From: Porticoccaceae bacterium
Lineage (GTDB): Bacteria; Pseudomonadota; Gammaproteobacteria; Pseudomonadales; Porticoccaceae
Assembly: GCA_029252555.1 (NCBI GenBank)
Contig: JAQXBF010000012.1
Coordinates: forward strand, 1 to 57,985
DNA: 57,985 bases
Direction of reading: 5' to 3'
In this document: piece by piece, positions 38,213 through 47,613 of the stretch
Position numbering within the stretch: position 1 is the first letter of the stretch
Layout of the letters: each line of letters opens with the position of its first letter
Notes under the pieces: model-generated
The model's input: only the letters and a program-made list of their open reading frames with translations
The model's database searches: none
Told to the model about the DNA's origin: nothing
Made by a program: the position numbers and the translations under genes

Positions 38213-38367
38213 TCAGACTGCGAGTACTTGCTCAATTGCAGGCTGTCTACGTCTGCCCCTTGAAACATCCATGTTACTTTAAGGGAACCATCAAAATTTG
38301 GATCAATTACTGCTTACAATAACCCCGTACATGAGAAATGTAGTTGCAGATAGATCAAAATTCCAAC

Positions 38368-39462
38368 TTAATTTTCAGGCTGGGCTTCAATACCGCCTTC
38401 AATATGAAGAGTTGATGTGGGGAAGGCAATTTCCGCATGATTGGATTCTATGATTGCCGCCACTTTTAATAATACATCCTGTTTGATTTTATGAAACCGA
38501 ATCCAGTCTGTGGTCTTGGTAAAGGTGTAGACAAAAAAGTCTAGTGAGCTTGCAGAAAATTTATTGAAATTCACGATCATGGTTTGCTGGGTATCAATAT
38601 CCGGATGCTCGAGCAACATATTGGTTACCTGATCAATAATGGCATCCATTACTTTGATATCTCTGTAACGAACACCAACAGTTTCATAGATACGGCGATT
38701 GCTCATACGCGACGGATTTTCAACCGATATGCTGGCAAAAACCGAATTGGGAATATACAGCGGGCGCTTATCAAAGGTTCTTATTCTAGTGAGACGCCAA
38801 CCAACATCTTCCACTGTGCCCTCAATTTCTTTATCAGGAGAGCGCACCCAATCACCGACAGAGAATGGGCGGTCTAAATAAATCATCAGGCCACCAAAGA
38901 AGTTAGCCAATAAGTCTTTAGCGGCAAAGCCAACCGCAATACCACCTATGCCACCAAAGGCTAGCAAACCAGAGATGCTGTAGCCAAATAATTGCAGAGC
39001 TACCAGTATGGCGGTAATAATAACCGAAGCCCGAAGCAGTTTACCTACGGCGATAACGGTAGTCGCATCCATAGGTTTAGCCATGTAGTCTGGGTGCACC
39101 AGATTGCGCTCAGCCCGTTTAATAAAGTTAGTAACAAACAGCGCGCCAAGAAAAATAACAGCCAAGCGATTAATGGGATCTATCAGAGCCTGAAGTGGCG
39201 AGCCCATTTTTTGTGCCGCGACACTGGCGGCAAAATTGACACCTAAAATCCAAATCAGCCATATCGCTGGCTTTCGGCAGGCTTCAATCAGAGCGTCGTC
39301 CCACACGGTTTTTGATTTCTCTGCCTGAAGCTCTAAGCGATCGATTATCTTGTTGAGCATGTAACCGGCGGTCAGAGCCGCCAATACAATAATAAACAAA
39401 TTTGCGATCCACAAATTCTCATCGCCAGCCAAGTTAACAAGCCAATTTTCAAAGGTATTCAT
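38368..39462 (-). CDS. MscS-family mechanosensitive channel
   Basis: Ion channel that opens on membrane tension. N-terminal helices (LFIIVLAALTAGYML, PAIWLIWILGVNFAAS, LAVIFLGALFVTNFI), the pore helix ISGLLAFGGIGGIAVGFAAKDLLANFFGG and the cytoplasmic beta domain DWVRSPDKEIEGTVEDVGWR. The 364 residues and N-terminal layout recall the YbdG/YnaI branch. Start chosen at ATG 39462, 5 bp after the nagZ stop. An in-frame GTG at 39471 overlaps it. Confidence 0.92.
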   Translation of the reverse strand: MNTFENWLVNLAGDENLWIANLFIIVLAALTAGYMLNKIIDRLELQAEKSKTVWDDALIEACRKPAIWLIWILGVNFAASVAAQKMGSPLQALIDPINRLAVIFLGALFVTNFIKRAERNLVHPDYMAKPMDATTVIAVGKLLRASVIITAILVALQLFGYSISGLLAFGGIGGIAVGFAAKDLLANFFGGLMIYLDRPFSVGDWVRSPDKEIEGTVEDVGWRLTRIRTFDKRPLYIPNSVFASISVENPSRMSNRRIYETVGVRYRDIKVMDAIIDQVTNMLLEHPDIDTQQTMIVNFNKFSASSLDFFVYTFTKTTDWIRFHKIKQDVLLKVAAIIESNHAEIAFPTSTLHIEGGIEAQPEN

Positions 39463-39467
39463 CACAA

Positions 39468-40487
39468 TCACTCGCTTCCACTTATTTCTGCTAATTTTTG
39501 AATGGTATTAATACGTCTGGGGTCCGCACCTAGGCTATCCCAATCCACAGCAGCCCTGCACCGCATAGAGGCAATCCTATCAGAACCCTCTATCATTTGG
39601 CTTTCCATAAAACTCAATACTTCCAGCGCACCCTCTGGGCAGTTACACACCAGAATCATATCGCACCCAGCATCCAACGCCAGCTTTGCTTTATCAATAA
39701 AGCCACCAGCTACATCTGCACCTTTCATGGTCAGGTCATCACTGAAGATAACCCCATCAAAACCAAGCTGTTTGCGCAGCACCTCCTGTAACCAAAATCG
39801 CGAGAAACCGACAGAGTCAGGGTCTACCTCTGGGAAGGTGATATGGGCGGGCATAACCCCATCCAAGGCCTGAGATAACTGTGCAAATGGTTTTAAATCA
39901 TGGCCCTCTAATGCCTGCCAACTTCTATGGTCAACCGGAGCCTCAAGATGGCTGTCAGCCACTATGCCCCCGTGACCGGGGAAATGCTTGCCGGTCGCTG
40001 CCATGCCAGCTTCATGCATACCGGCGATAAAGGCATTAGCCACTGCGACCACTGCCTCGGACTGATCAGAGAAGGCGCGGTCGCCAATAATACTGCTGGT
40101 ATCACGATCTACATCCAACACAGGGGCGAAGCTAATATCGAAGCCACAGGCAAGCACTTCCGAGGCCAGCAGCCAGCCCACATCTTGGGCTAAGGCTAAA
40201 CCGGTATCAGGGTTCAGAGCCACAAAATCACCTAGCTCTTGCATGGGTGGGAAAGCGGTAAATCCATCTCGCAATCGCTGAACTCGACCGCCCTCTTGAT
40301 CCACAGCAATCAAAAGCTGGGGCGAGCCCTGTCTGATCTCGGCTGTCAGTGCACTGACCTGCTCTCGACTTTGAATATTGCGCGCAAATAAAATAACACC
40401 ACCCACCTGGGGGTTCTGCAATAAGTGATGCTCATCGGCTGTTAACTCTGTGCCAGCCAAATCGAGCATTAAACGTCCATATGCCAT
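39468..40487 (-). CDS. nagZ: Beta-N-acetylhexosaminidase NagZ
   Basis: Cytoplasmic GH3 enzyme of peptidoglycan recycling that removes GlcNAc from anhydromuropeptides. 339 residues. The single-domain GH3 motifs are KHFPGHGGIVADSH, the nucleophile Asp in VIFSDDLTMKGA, and VDQEGGRVQRL. It is directly upstream of the channel gene and may be co-transcribed with it. Confidence 0.95.
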   Translation of the reverse strand: MAYGRLMLDLAGTELTADEHHLLQNPQVGGVILFARNIQSREQVSALTAEIRQGSPQLLIAVDQEGGRVQRLRDGFTAFPPMQELGDFVALNPDTGLALAQDVGWLLASEVLACGFDISFAPVLDVDRDTSSIIGDRAFSDQSEAVVAVANAFIAGMHEAGMAATGKHFPGHGGIVADSHLEAPVDHRSWQALEGHDLKPFAQLSQALDGVMPAHITFPEVDPDSVGFSRFWLQEVLRKQLGFDGVIFSDDLTMKGADVAGGFIDKAKLALDAGCDMILVCNCPEGALEVLSFMESQMIEGSDRIASMRCRAAVDWDSLGADPRRINTIQKLAEISGSE

Positions 40488-40737
40488 TGGGAGATTTCCT
40501 GTTTAGACGGATTTATTATTTAACCAAGTAGCGCTATTCCAGAAAGCTATTTTAACCATTAAATAAATATCAGCCCAGAAAAAATAATATTATGTTTTAG
40601 AGTGGCTTAGGTAATCTATGTAAAAATCTACTTCTATTTTGCGCGCCTACTTAGATATTCGGCGAAAAAATATTAGCCATGAGAGTGTCGCTGATTAGTG
40701 ATATTTTTATTTTCACACTGTAATCAGGAGAATCATT

Positions 40738-40920
40738 ATGGCCACTCAATTGCCAACCATTGGCCTTTGGACTCAGGATATCGCTATCAATCGGTTATTC
40801 GAGATTATCGGCCTTGACCAATATTGCGCAACAATCGATATTCGGTATGAGGATGGAGAAATTGATGAGCTGGACCTGGAGCTTTGGGCTCAAATGGCCC
40901 TAACTCAGCCGCCTCATTAG
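40738..40920 (+). CDS. Small acidic protein (60 aa)
   Basis: Unknown. Strong RBS (atcaggaga, spacing about 8) and a sensible acidic composition (YEDGEIDELDLELWAQ) support it as a real gene. It overlaps the 3' end of the LOG pseudogene on the other strand by about 116 bp. Confidence 0.6.
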   Translation: MATQLPTIGLWTQDIAINRLFEIIGLDQYCATIDIRYEDGEIDELDLELWAQMALTQPPH

Positions 40921-41557
40921 ATGCACTCGTACGAATATGGCGCGGAATTAGCTGCGCGGCCTCCTCGCTGCTGTCCACCAGTTTAAAAAGCTCCAGCTCC
41001 TCCTCAGAGATGCAACTCTGTTCCAACATACGCGCCACTATCCAATCTACCAGCCCAGACCAATAATCTACGTCCACCAACACAATAGGAAATGGGACCA
41101 CCTTGCCTGTTTCCAACAGCGACAGCGCCTCAAACTACTCATCCAAAGTGCCATCGCCTCCAGGGAAAATCACAAAACCAACCGCATGCTTTATAAACAG
41201 GTACTTGCGGACAAAGAAATATCGGAAGTCTAAGGATATATTTTGGTAGGGATAACTGGTCTGCTCAAAGGGTAATTCAATATTTAGCCCCACGGAGGAG
41301 GCTTTGGTAGCAACGCAGCCGCGATTGGCTGCCTCCATAATGCCCGGCCCACCGCCAGTAATAACCGCCACCCCCTCCTTACCCAGTATGTCTCCAAGAG
41401 CCTTTGCCTCCTAATAACGACGGCTATTAGACTCAAACCTGGCCACGCCAAACACATTAACAGCAGCCCCTAACTAAAGAGGCCTATCTGTTCCATAGAC
41501 TAATTCAGACTGTATACGCAGCACGCGCCACGCTTCTTGTACTTTTGCTTCAAGCAT
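40805..41557 (-). pseudogene. LOG-family (TIGR00730-like) protein with three in-frame amber codons
   Basis: The family hydrolyses nucleoside monophosphates, including cytokinin precursors. One continuous frame of 250 codons from ATG 41557 carries AVITGGGPGIMEAANRG and PGGDGTLDE, the two hallmark motifs. It is interrupted by TAG at 41474-41476 (after DRPL), 41411-41413 (after SRRY) and 41135-41137 (within GTLDE-x-FEAL, normally Leu). No frameshift is seen. lexA, mfd and other intact genes here end in TAG, so TAG is a true stop and this is most likely a young pseudogene. Divergent from lexA. Confidence 0.85.
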
Positions 41558-41608
41558 TTTTTAACCTCTGTTTTCTTTTAAATATAGACCCTCTTGCCAT
41601 TTTATGGA

Positions 41609-41628
41609 TACTGTATATAATCACAGCT
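41609..41628 (+). promoter_or_regulatory. LexA-binding SOS box
   Basis: TACTGTATATAATCACAGCT, with the core CTGT-N8-ACAG, 22 bp before the lexA start. It matches the gammaproteobacterial consensus and implies autorepression of lexA. It could also affect the divergent pseudogene promoter. Confidence 0.95.
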
Positions 41629-41649
41629 AGCTAACAAAAGGAAAAGGTT

Positions 41650-42255
41650 ATGGAACGTCTTACAGCCCGACAGCAACAGATTTTTGATTTAATTAAAGAT
41701 AATCTCGATGAGACCGGCTACCCTCCGACCAGAGCAGAAATCGCTCAGACCCTTGGGTTTCGTTCAGCGAATGCAGCGGAAGACCATCTGCGTGCCCTGG
41801 CCCGCAAAGGCGTTATTGAAATGATTCCCGGAGCCTCCAGAGGCATTAGGGTTGTCGATCAGTTTAACGGCATCCCCATAGTAGGCCGCGTTGCTGCTGG
41901 TGAGCCGATCCTGGCCGAGCAGAATATTGAAGACTACCAGGAAATGCCCGCCGGCAGCTTCCACCCCCATGCTGACTATTTCCTCCGCGTACAGGGCCAG
42001 AGTATGGTCGATGTGGGCATTATGGATGGTGATTTATTGGCCGTGCATCAACAGCCTACCGCTGAAAATCAGCAAATCGTGGTGGCAAGAGTCGATGGTG
42101 AAGTCACCGTTAAACGGCTTAAAAGAACTCGCAGCAAGCATGAAATTCACCTGCTGCCGGAAAACCAGAACTACTCTCCCATACTGGTCGATCTGCGCGC
42201 GCAGGACTTTGCAATTGAAGGGTTGGCCGTGGGTGTTGTAAGAGTTGCCATCTAG
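41650..42255 (+). CDS. lexA: LexA repressor
   Basis: SOS repressor, 201 residues. N-terminal winged helix ([27 protein letters not shown]), self-cleavage bond Ala83-Gly84 in VAAGEPI, and catalytic Ser118 (GQSMVD) and Lys155 (TVKRL). The autoregulatory box lies at 41609. RBS aaaaggaaaagg. No sulA follows. The next gene is on the other strand. Confidence 0.98.
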   Translation: MERLTARQQQIFDLIKDNLDETGYPPTRAEIAQTLGFRSANAAEDHLRALARKGVIEMIPGASRGIRVVDQFNGIPIVGRVAAGEPILAEQNIEDYQEMPAGSFHPHADYFLRVQGQSMVDVGIMDGDLLAVHQQPTAENQQIVVARVDGEVTVKRLKRTRSKHEIHLLPENQNYSPILVDLRAQDFAIEGLAVGVVRVAI

Positions 42256-42334
42256 TTGGGCCAAACTCACAATTACAGATGGTGCAACCTACTGAGGGCT
42301 GTGCTGCCTTTAGCTTGATTTAACAACCACCCAC

Positions 42335-42691
42335 CTAAAGATTGGTTTGGGCAAAAGCGTAATCGTCAACTGGATTGCCCACAAGCACGTGCTCCTGCAA
42401 GATACGCTCGATGACCTCAGGGCTGCAACTGTGGTACCAGGTACCATCTGGGTAACTTAGCATAATTGGCCCCTGACGACAGATTCTAAGACAGTCTACT
42501 TTGGATCTGTATACCCCAGACTCGACATCCAAAAGGTTTAACTCACGGATACGCCGCTTTAAATACTCCCAGGATTCATTGGCTTGCTGTGCAGGGGCAC
42601 ATTTACCTGCGGTACAAATCATCAGGTGCTGGCGAAAACTAGAAACCTGTCGTTGCTCTGCCAGTTTTTTTAAAAGATCAGTGTTATCCAT
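42335..42691 (-). CDS. [2Fe-2S] thioredoxin-like ferredoxin
   Basis: 118 residues. Cysteines in HLMICTAGKCAP and VDCLRICRQGP give the C-x4-C and C-x3-C pattern of thioredoxin-fold [2Fe-2S] ferredoxins. Ends in DDYAFAQTNL, typical of the gammaproteobacterial branch as I remember it. Electron partner unknown. Convergent with lexA. Confidence 0.85.
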   Translation of the reverse strand: MDNTDLLKKLAEQRQVSSFRQHLMICTAGKCAPAQQANESWEYLKRRIRELNLLDVESGVYRSKVDCLRICRQGPIMLSYPDGTWYHSCSPEVIERILQEHVLVGNPVDDYAFAQTNL

Positions 42692-42811
42692 AGGTATTCA
42701 GCGGTCAGAGTAATCTGACTAGATTTAAGGCTTTAAATTTATTCTTGGGCACTGCCGTTTAGTGAGACTAACGCTTGAGTAGACCGCTACGTCGCAGCTC
42801 TAAAGTTTACT

Positions 42812-43057
42812 TTAATGTAGCGTATGGCGAGTATCATCGACATCTGCGGCCACAGGCGCGCGCTCTTCATTGATATCAAATACGGTTTGAATCCCCGCAT
42901 CCATCATACTTTTGGCTACTTCTAAATGCTTGCCGTCCAGATAGTCTAAAACTTCCCCTGAAAAAGTAATACGTACTAGAGGTTTATCTGAGCCGGAACG
43001 TTGCAGCGCAACCTCCCCATCTTCCAACATAACTAATTCAAACTCTGTCAGAGCCAT
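42812..43057 (-). CDS. Conserved small hypothetical protein (81 aa)
   Basis: No domain recognised. Acidic, soluble, with one internal DNA-unrelated repeat-free core (EVALQRSGSDKPLVRITFSG). It lies between the ferredoxin gene and the topA group on the same strand. Function not inferred. Confidence 0.65.
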   Translation of the reverse strand: MALTEFELVMLEDGEVALQRSGSDKPLVRITFSGEVLDYLDGKHLEVAKSMMDAGIQTVFDINEERAPVAADVDDTRHTLH

Positions 43058-43124
43058 TTTACAGTTCCTAACTATTATTTATTTGTGCCTTGTATAGCAG
43101 TTTAGCAGCTATTGATGCCAAGCG

Positions 43125-43637
43125 TTAAAACTCCAACATCATGTCTCTATGCCGGTCCACAAGCTCATTCATTTTCTCCAGCCAGTTTTCCGCTACCCGA
43201 GAATGCCAATCCACTCTGTGTGAGCCGTCTGCAGAAAGGCTATCTACAGCAATCATTGGTAATCGGTCTGCGTCCATTTCAGCTTTACGAATCTCTGGCA
43301 ATTGATACAGCTGAGCATAGGCAAGGTGTAACTCGGATACCCAAGAATTTTTGTCCGAGACCAAAGCCTGCATCTCCACGGCTTCAGCTGGGCACTTGCC
43401 ATCTGCTTCAAGCAGAGCTAACAAGTTCTCTGAGTTAGTTACCAATTCTGGGTCAGCTAATTTATAGGTGCTGGCGATATCACGGAGGTGCCATTGCCAG
43501 GCCTGATAAAGTTGCAGCGCAACAGACTGCACCAGTGCCACGGTCTGATGACTATTTTTATCATTGACCATAGCCAGTAACTGGGCGGCAAAAAGACACT
43601 TCTGACTGACCGCTGAGAGGTAGGTCGAAAACGCCAC
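43125..43637 (-). CDS. DUF6586-like protein
   Basis: 170 residues, all-helical by look, no membrane segment (YLSAVSQKCLFAAQLLAMV, ALQLYQAWQWHLRDIAS). Resembles the short helical protein encoded beside topA in pseudomonads, which I know as DUF6586. It starts 5 bp after topA, so the two are one operon. Role unknown. Confidence 0.65.
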   Translation of the reverse strand: MAFSTYLSAVSQKCLFAAQLLAMVNDKNSHQTVALVQSVALQLYQAWQWHLRDIASTYKLADPELVTNSENLLALLEADGKCPAEAVEMQALVSDKNSWVSELHLAYAQLYQLPEIRKAEMDADRLPMIAVDSLSADGSHRVDWHSRVAENWLEKMNELVDRHRDMMLEF

Positions 43638-43642
43638 GTCTG

Positions 43643-46309
43643 CTAGTTACTGCCTTTTTCAGCAGGCTTCCAGCTACCATTGCTGTAAAAGGCACTCCAG
43701 CCTGTTGGCTTGCCATCATCCTCGCTGCGCACATACTGCTCTTTGGTTTTACGACTGTAGCGGACCACAGTTGGCTTACCCTCAGGATCCAGCACAGGGG
43801 CTGTGAGCAAGAACTGATACTTCTCATCAATACGGTCTTTATAGGGCAGTAGCTCTTCTACCGTTGGTGCCCGAGTCTCCCTGTGACGAGGGAACTGGCT
43901 GGCGGCGAGGAATATACCAGAGGCACCATCCCGCAGAACATAATGGTCTTCAACTTTGACACAGCGCAAGTCTGGCATGGCAATGGGATCAACCTTGGGT
44001 GGTGCCGCTTCGCCATTGCGCAGTAACTTACGGGTATTCTTGCAGGGAACATCTGGTTCGATTTCCCCGGTACAGCCGAAGTACTTGCCAAAACGACCGG
44101 TTTTAAGCTGCATGTCGCTGCCACATTTATCGCATTCAATCACTGGGCCTTCATAGCCTTTGATTACATACTGACCAAATTCTACCTCATGGCCAATGCA
44201 ATCCGGATTGTTACCACAGACATGCAGTTTGCGAGTTTCATCAAGCAGATAGCTATCCATAGAAGTATTACACAGCTTGCATCTATGTTTGTGTAAAAGC
44301 AGTTTGGATTCCGCTTCATCATCTTCATCGATATTCACGGCTTCATCCCCAGCCGTAAGGTTAACGGTATGCTTGCAACGCTCTTTGGGGGGCAATGCAT
44401 AGCCAGAGCAACCTAGGAATACACCGGTTCCTGCGGTTCTAATCATCATTGGCCGGCCACATTTAGAACATGCAATATCAGTCTCTGACGGGCTGTTTGG
44501 GCGCATGCCAGCTTCAGCATTCTTGGCACTGCTGACCTTCTGACTAAAATCAGAATAGAAGCGATTCAGAAGCTGTTTCCAGTTGAGTTTACCCTCGGCA
44601 ATCTCATCCAGCTGCTCTTCCATGGTGGCAGTGAAGCCATAATCCATAAGGTCAGTAAAGCTCTCGCTCAGGCGATCAGTAACAATGTCACCAATTTTCT
44701 CAGCAAATAACCTCTTGTTTTCAATTCGAACATAGCCGCGATCTTGAATGGTCGAAATAATCGATGCATAGGTAGAAGGTCGGCCAATGCCACGCTTCTC
44801 TAACTCTTTGACCAAGGCAGCTTCGGAATAGCGAGCTGTAGGCTTGGTGAAATGTTGCTGAGGAATAAGCGCCAGCATTTTCATGGCATCGCCCTGCTGA
44901 AGATCCGGCAGCTCGTCGTCCTCATCTCTGGCAGGCATCACAGCTAAATAACCATCGAAGCGGGTGACGCGACCTTTGGTGGTCAGTTCGTAATCTCCGG
45001 CTGCTACCGTAATGGTGGTGGCTGTAAATTCCGCAGGGGTCATTTGGCAGGCCACAAACTGCTGCCAAATCATCTGGTAAAGCCTGCGCGCATCAACTTC
45101 AACGTCGCTGAGGCTTCCCGGTGTAATATCAATATTTGAGGGTCGAATGGCTTCGTGAGCGTCCTGAGCACCGGACTTACTACTATATATGGTCGGCTGC
45201 TCCGGCAAATATTTAGCACCGTGGCGCAGCTTGATATACTCGCGACACGAGGCAACTGCATCAGCGCTCAGATTCGTTGAGTCCGTTCGCATATAGGTAA
45301 TATAGCCCGCTTCGTAAAGTCGCTGGGCCATCATCATGGTTTTCTTAACCCCAAAGCCAAGCCTTGTGCTAGCAGCCTGCTGCAATGTGGAGGTGATAAA
45401 TGGTGCTGAAGGCTTGGATTTAGTGGGCCTGTCTTCGCGCTTACTGACGGCGTAATCGGCTGTGCGCAGCAGCGCCAGCGCGGTATCTGCCTCATCTTTA
45501 TTAACCGGGCGGAAAGCATAGCCTTGGAACTTCTTGATATCAAAACGAATTTTGATATCTTCATCACCTCCGCTATCACCGGCGTCTTTGCGGTCTTCAA
45601 GATCCGCCTGAACTGTCCAGTACTCCTCAGGAATAAAGGCCCGAATCTCACGCTCACGCTCAACAATCAGGCGCAGGGCGACCGACTGTACTCGCCCTGC
45701 GGATAGGCCTCGGCCTACTTTTTCCCAAAGCAGTGGCGACACCATAAAGCCCACGACACGGTCTAGAAAACGGCGTGCCTGCTGGGCATCAACCCTGTGA
45801 GTGTTCAAGGTACCTGGAGCTTCAAAGGCTGTGCGGATAGCCTTCTTGGTGATCTCGTTAAAGACTACACGCTTGTAGCGGCTGTCATCGCCACCGATAA
45901 CCTGAGTTAAATGCCAGGCAATGGCCTCTCCCTCTCTGTCCATATCTGTCGCAAGGTAAACGGTGTCAGCGTTTTTAGCCAGTTTCCTTAGCTCTGCAAC
46001 CACTTTTTCTTTGCCGGGCAGAGTGGCATATTCAGCTTTCCAGTCATTGTCTGGGTCGATACCCATACTGTTAATAAGCTGGGCTTTCGCTTTTTTCTCT
46101 TTGTGAATAATCTTTTCTTCGGGAGACATCTTGCGCGTGAGCGCAGCCAGACGGGCGCGCTCTTTAGGGTCGGTTGTGGTGCGATTGGCTCCAGTCGGCA
46201 AGTCTCGAATATGCCCAATACTGGACTTCACCACATAATCATCACCCAGATAGCGATTGATTGTTTTAGCTTTGGCGGGTGATTCTACAATGACTAAAGA
46301 TTTGCCCAT
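43643..46309 (-). CDS. topA: DNA topoisomerase I
   Basis: Type IA topoisomerase that relaxes negative supercoils. 888 residues. Toprim motif [17 protein letters not shown] and [13 protein letters not shown], active-site Tyr in [13 protein letters not shown], and C-terminal zinc-finger modules ([37 protein letters not shown]). Followed closely by the DUF6586-like gene. Confidence 0.98.
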   Translation of the reverse strand: MGKSLVIVESPAKAKTINRYLGDDYVVKSSIGHIRDLPTGANRTTTDPKERARLAALTRKMSPEEKIIHKEKKAKAQLINSMGIDPDNDWKAEYATLPGKEKVVAELRKLAKNADTVYLATDMDREGEAIAWHLTQVIGGDDSRYKRVVFNEITKKAIRTAFEAPGTLNTHRVDAQQARRFLDRVVGFMVSPLLWEKVGRGLSAGRVQSVALRLIVEREREIRAFIPEEYWTVQADLEDRKDAGDSGGDEDIKIRFDIKKFQGYAFRPVNKDEADTALALLRTADYAVSKREDRPTKSKPSAPFITSTLQQAASTRLGFGVKKTMMMAQRLYEAGYITYMRTDSTNLSADAVASCREYIKLRHGAKYLPEQPTIYSSKSGAQDAHEAIRPSNIDITPGSLSDVEVDARRLYQMIWQQFVACQMTPAEFTATTITVAAGDYELTTKGRVTRFDGYLAVMPARDEDDELPDLQQGDAMKMLALIPQQHFTKPTARYSEAALVKELEKRGIGRPSTYASIISTIQDRGYVRIENKRLFAEKIGDIVTDRLSESFTDLMDYGFTATMEEQLDEIAEGKLNWKQLLNRFYSDFSQKVSSAKNAEAGMRPNSPSETDIACSKCGRPMMIRTAGTGVFLGCSGYALPPKERCKHTVNLTAGDEAVNIDEDDEAESKLLLHKHRCKLCNTSMDSYLLDETRKLHVCGNNPDCIGHEVEFGQYVIKGYEGPVIECDKCGSDMQLKTGRFGKYFGCTGEIEPDVPCKNTRKLLRNGEAAPPKVDPIAMPDLRCVKVEDHYVLRDGASGIFLAASQFPRHRETRAPTVEELLPYKDRIDEKYQFLLTAPVLDPEGKPTVVRYSRKTKEQYVRSEDDGKPTGWSAFYSNGSWKPAEKGSN

Positions 46310-46433
46310 AGGAGGAAATGTTCCTTAAAACCGCTAAATAATGTTAAATCCATCACCAAAAATCCCGCTTTCGGCACAATTCATGGAGTCGAAGGACGCA
46401 TATATACGTGCTAGCCTGCCCTTTGGTCAAGCT

Positions 46434-46919
46434 TCATAGGCAAATTTCTTCAGCTTTTTGTCGCAGCCTCAGCAAAAAATCACAGATTTTTCCTACGTCC
46501 GATGCCTCTCCACGCTCGTCCCAAATCATACCAATACCCTGATGAGTGGCGACAATCGCGCTAACGCCAATAGGCAAGTTGGCAATTGTGTCAGCCAGCA
46601 GTTCATGCCATTGAACCCCCGCCTGCTCCACTATCCATGACCAGCCATCGTGCTCTGAGGGCCAACCCCGCTCACTGGCCTTATGTAATACCCAGTTTTG
46701 CCGACAGTCGGTATTCTGCCAGGGTAACCGGTAGCAGACAGAGTCGAGGAGGTTTTCGTCAGCTCTGGCATCCGGTCTCCGGTGCAAGCTAACTTTGAGT
46801 GACACAACACTTGCCTGCCGACGCAATTCAGTAATGCGCTTTTGATGGGGCGATTGCTTGAGCCACATCAGGGGTGACAATACAATCGCTGTACCAAAAA
46901 CTATTAACAACCAAGTCAT
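46434..46919 (-). CDS. Single-helix membrane protein upstream of topA
   Basis: 161 residues. N-terminal helix (LLIVFGTAIVLSPLMWL) then a basic stretch (SPHQKRITELRRQASVV) and a soluble domain. I recall similar proteins near topA in pseudomonads, with no known function. 124 bp before topA. Confidence 0.7.
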   Translation of the reverse strand: MTWLLIVFGTAIVLSPLMWLKQSPHQKRITELRRQASVVSLKVSLHRRPDARADENLLDSVCYRLPWQNTDCRQNWVLHKASERGWPSEHDGWSWIVEQAGVQWHELLADTIANLPIGVSAIVATHQGIGMIWDERGEASDVGKICDFLLRLRQKAEEICL

Positions 46920-47034
46920 TTCGTACTACTCTTAACAAGAGGGCTTTTTTGCACTCTGCAATCAAAACAAAGTTTTTGCTTATATAAGATGGTGCACTCC
47001 TTCAGATAACGCATCCGAGACAGAGGTAATTGTT

Positions 47035-47469
47035 ATGTCTAGTTACAAACATATTTTAATCGGTCTGGATTTATCCACAGAATCACAGCAAGTGGTAGAT
47101 CGCGTCAAGTTTCTTTTTGGCGCCAGCGATACAAAAATTTCTCTGTGTCATATTTTAGAGCCACTCGCTTTTACCTACGGCGGTGATATCCCTGTAGATC
47201 TCTCAGATGTGCAGTCGCAGCTGCAGGCCCAGGCCAAAGAGCGCCTGGCCAGCCTCGCTAAACAACTCGATGTCCCCTCTGACGACCAGCATATTATTCT
47301 TGGTCATCCCGCTCAAGAGATGCACAGGATGGCTGTGGACGAGAATATAGACCTGATTATTGTCGGTAGTCATGGGCGCCATGGTTTGGCACTTATCTTC
47401 GGCTCTACAAGTAACTCGGTATTGCATGGCGCTACCTGCGATGTACTGGCGGTCAGAATCACAGATTAA
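47035..47469 (+). CDS. Universal stress protein, UspA family
   Basis: 144-residue single Usp domain. Starts YKHILIGLDLSTESQQV, and the ATP-binding loop GSHGRHGLALIFGSTSNSVL is complete, so it should bind ATP. RBS gaggtaatt. Divergent from the topA group. Confidence 0.95.
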   Translation: MSSYKHILIGLDLSTESQQVVDRVKFLFGASDTKISLCHILEPLAFTYGGDIPVDLSDVQSQLQAQAKERLASLAKQLDVPSDDQHIILGHPAQEMHRMAVDENIDLIIVGSHGRHGLALIFGSTSNSVLHGATCDVLAVRITD

Positions 47470-47535
47470 GGGTAATAGCGCAGTGAACACTTAACTCTGG
47501 GGAGCAATGGTTAGGTTTTATTTTTAGGTCGCATT

Positions 47536-47610
47536 ATCCCTGCTTTACTGGTACTTTCTGCTTGTAGAGATCAAAAGACCGACCGCGTAACCTAATCAGC
47601 AAGCAGGGAT
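47536..47610 (+). other. 10-bp inverted repeat over the slt ribosome-binding site
   Basis: ATCCCTGCTT (47536-47545) and AAGCAGGGAT (47601-47610) are perfectly complementary, 55 nt apart, with a CTG/CAG extension. The second arm contains the slt RBS (cagggatg, start at 47614), so folding would hide it. Confidence 0.55.
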
Positions 47611-47613
47611 GTA

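Noticed and set aside
40805-41557. Amber recoding to a fixed amino acid
   Set aside because: One site is normally Leu, another more likely Gln or polar, and TAG is a normal stop for lexA and mfd; pseudogene is simpler.
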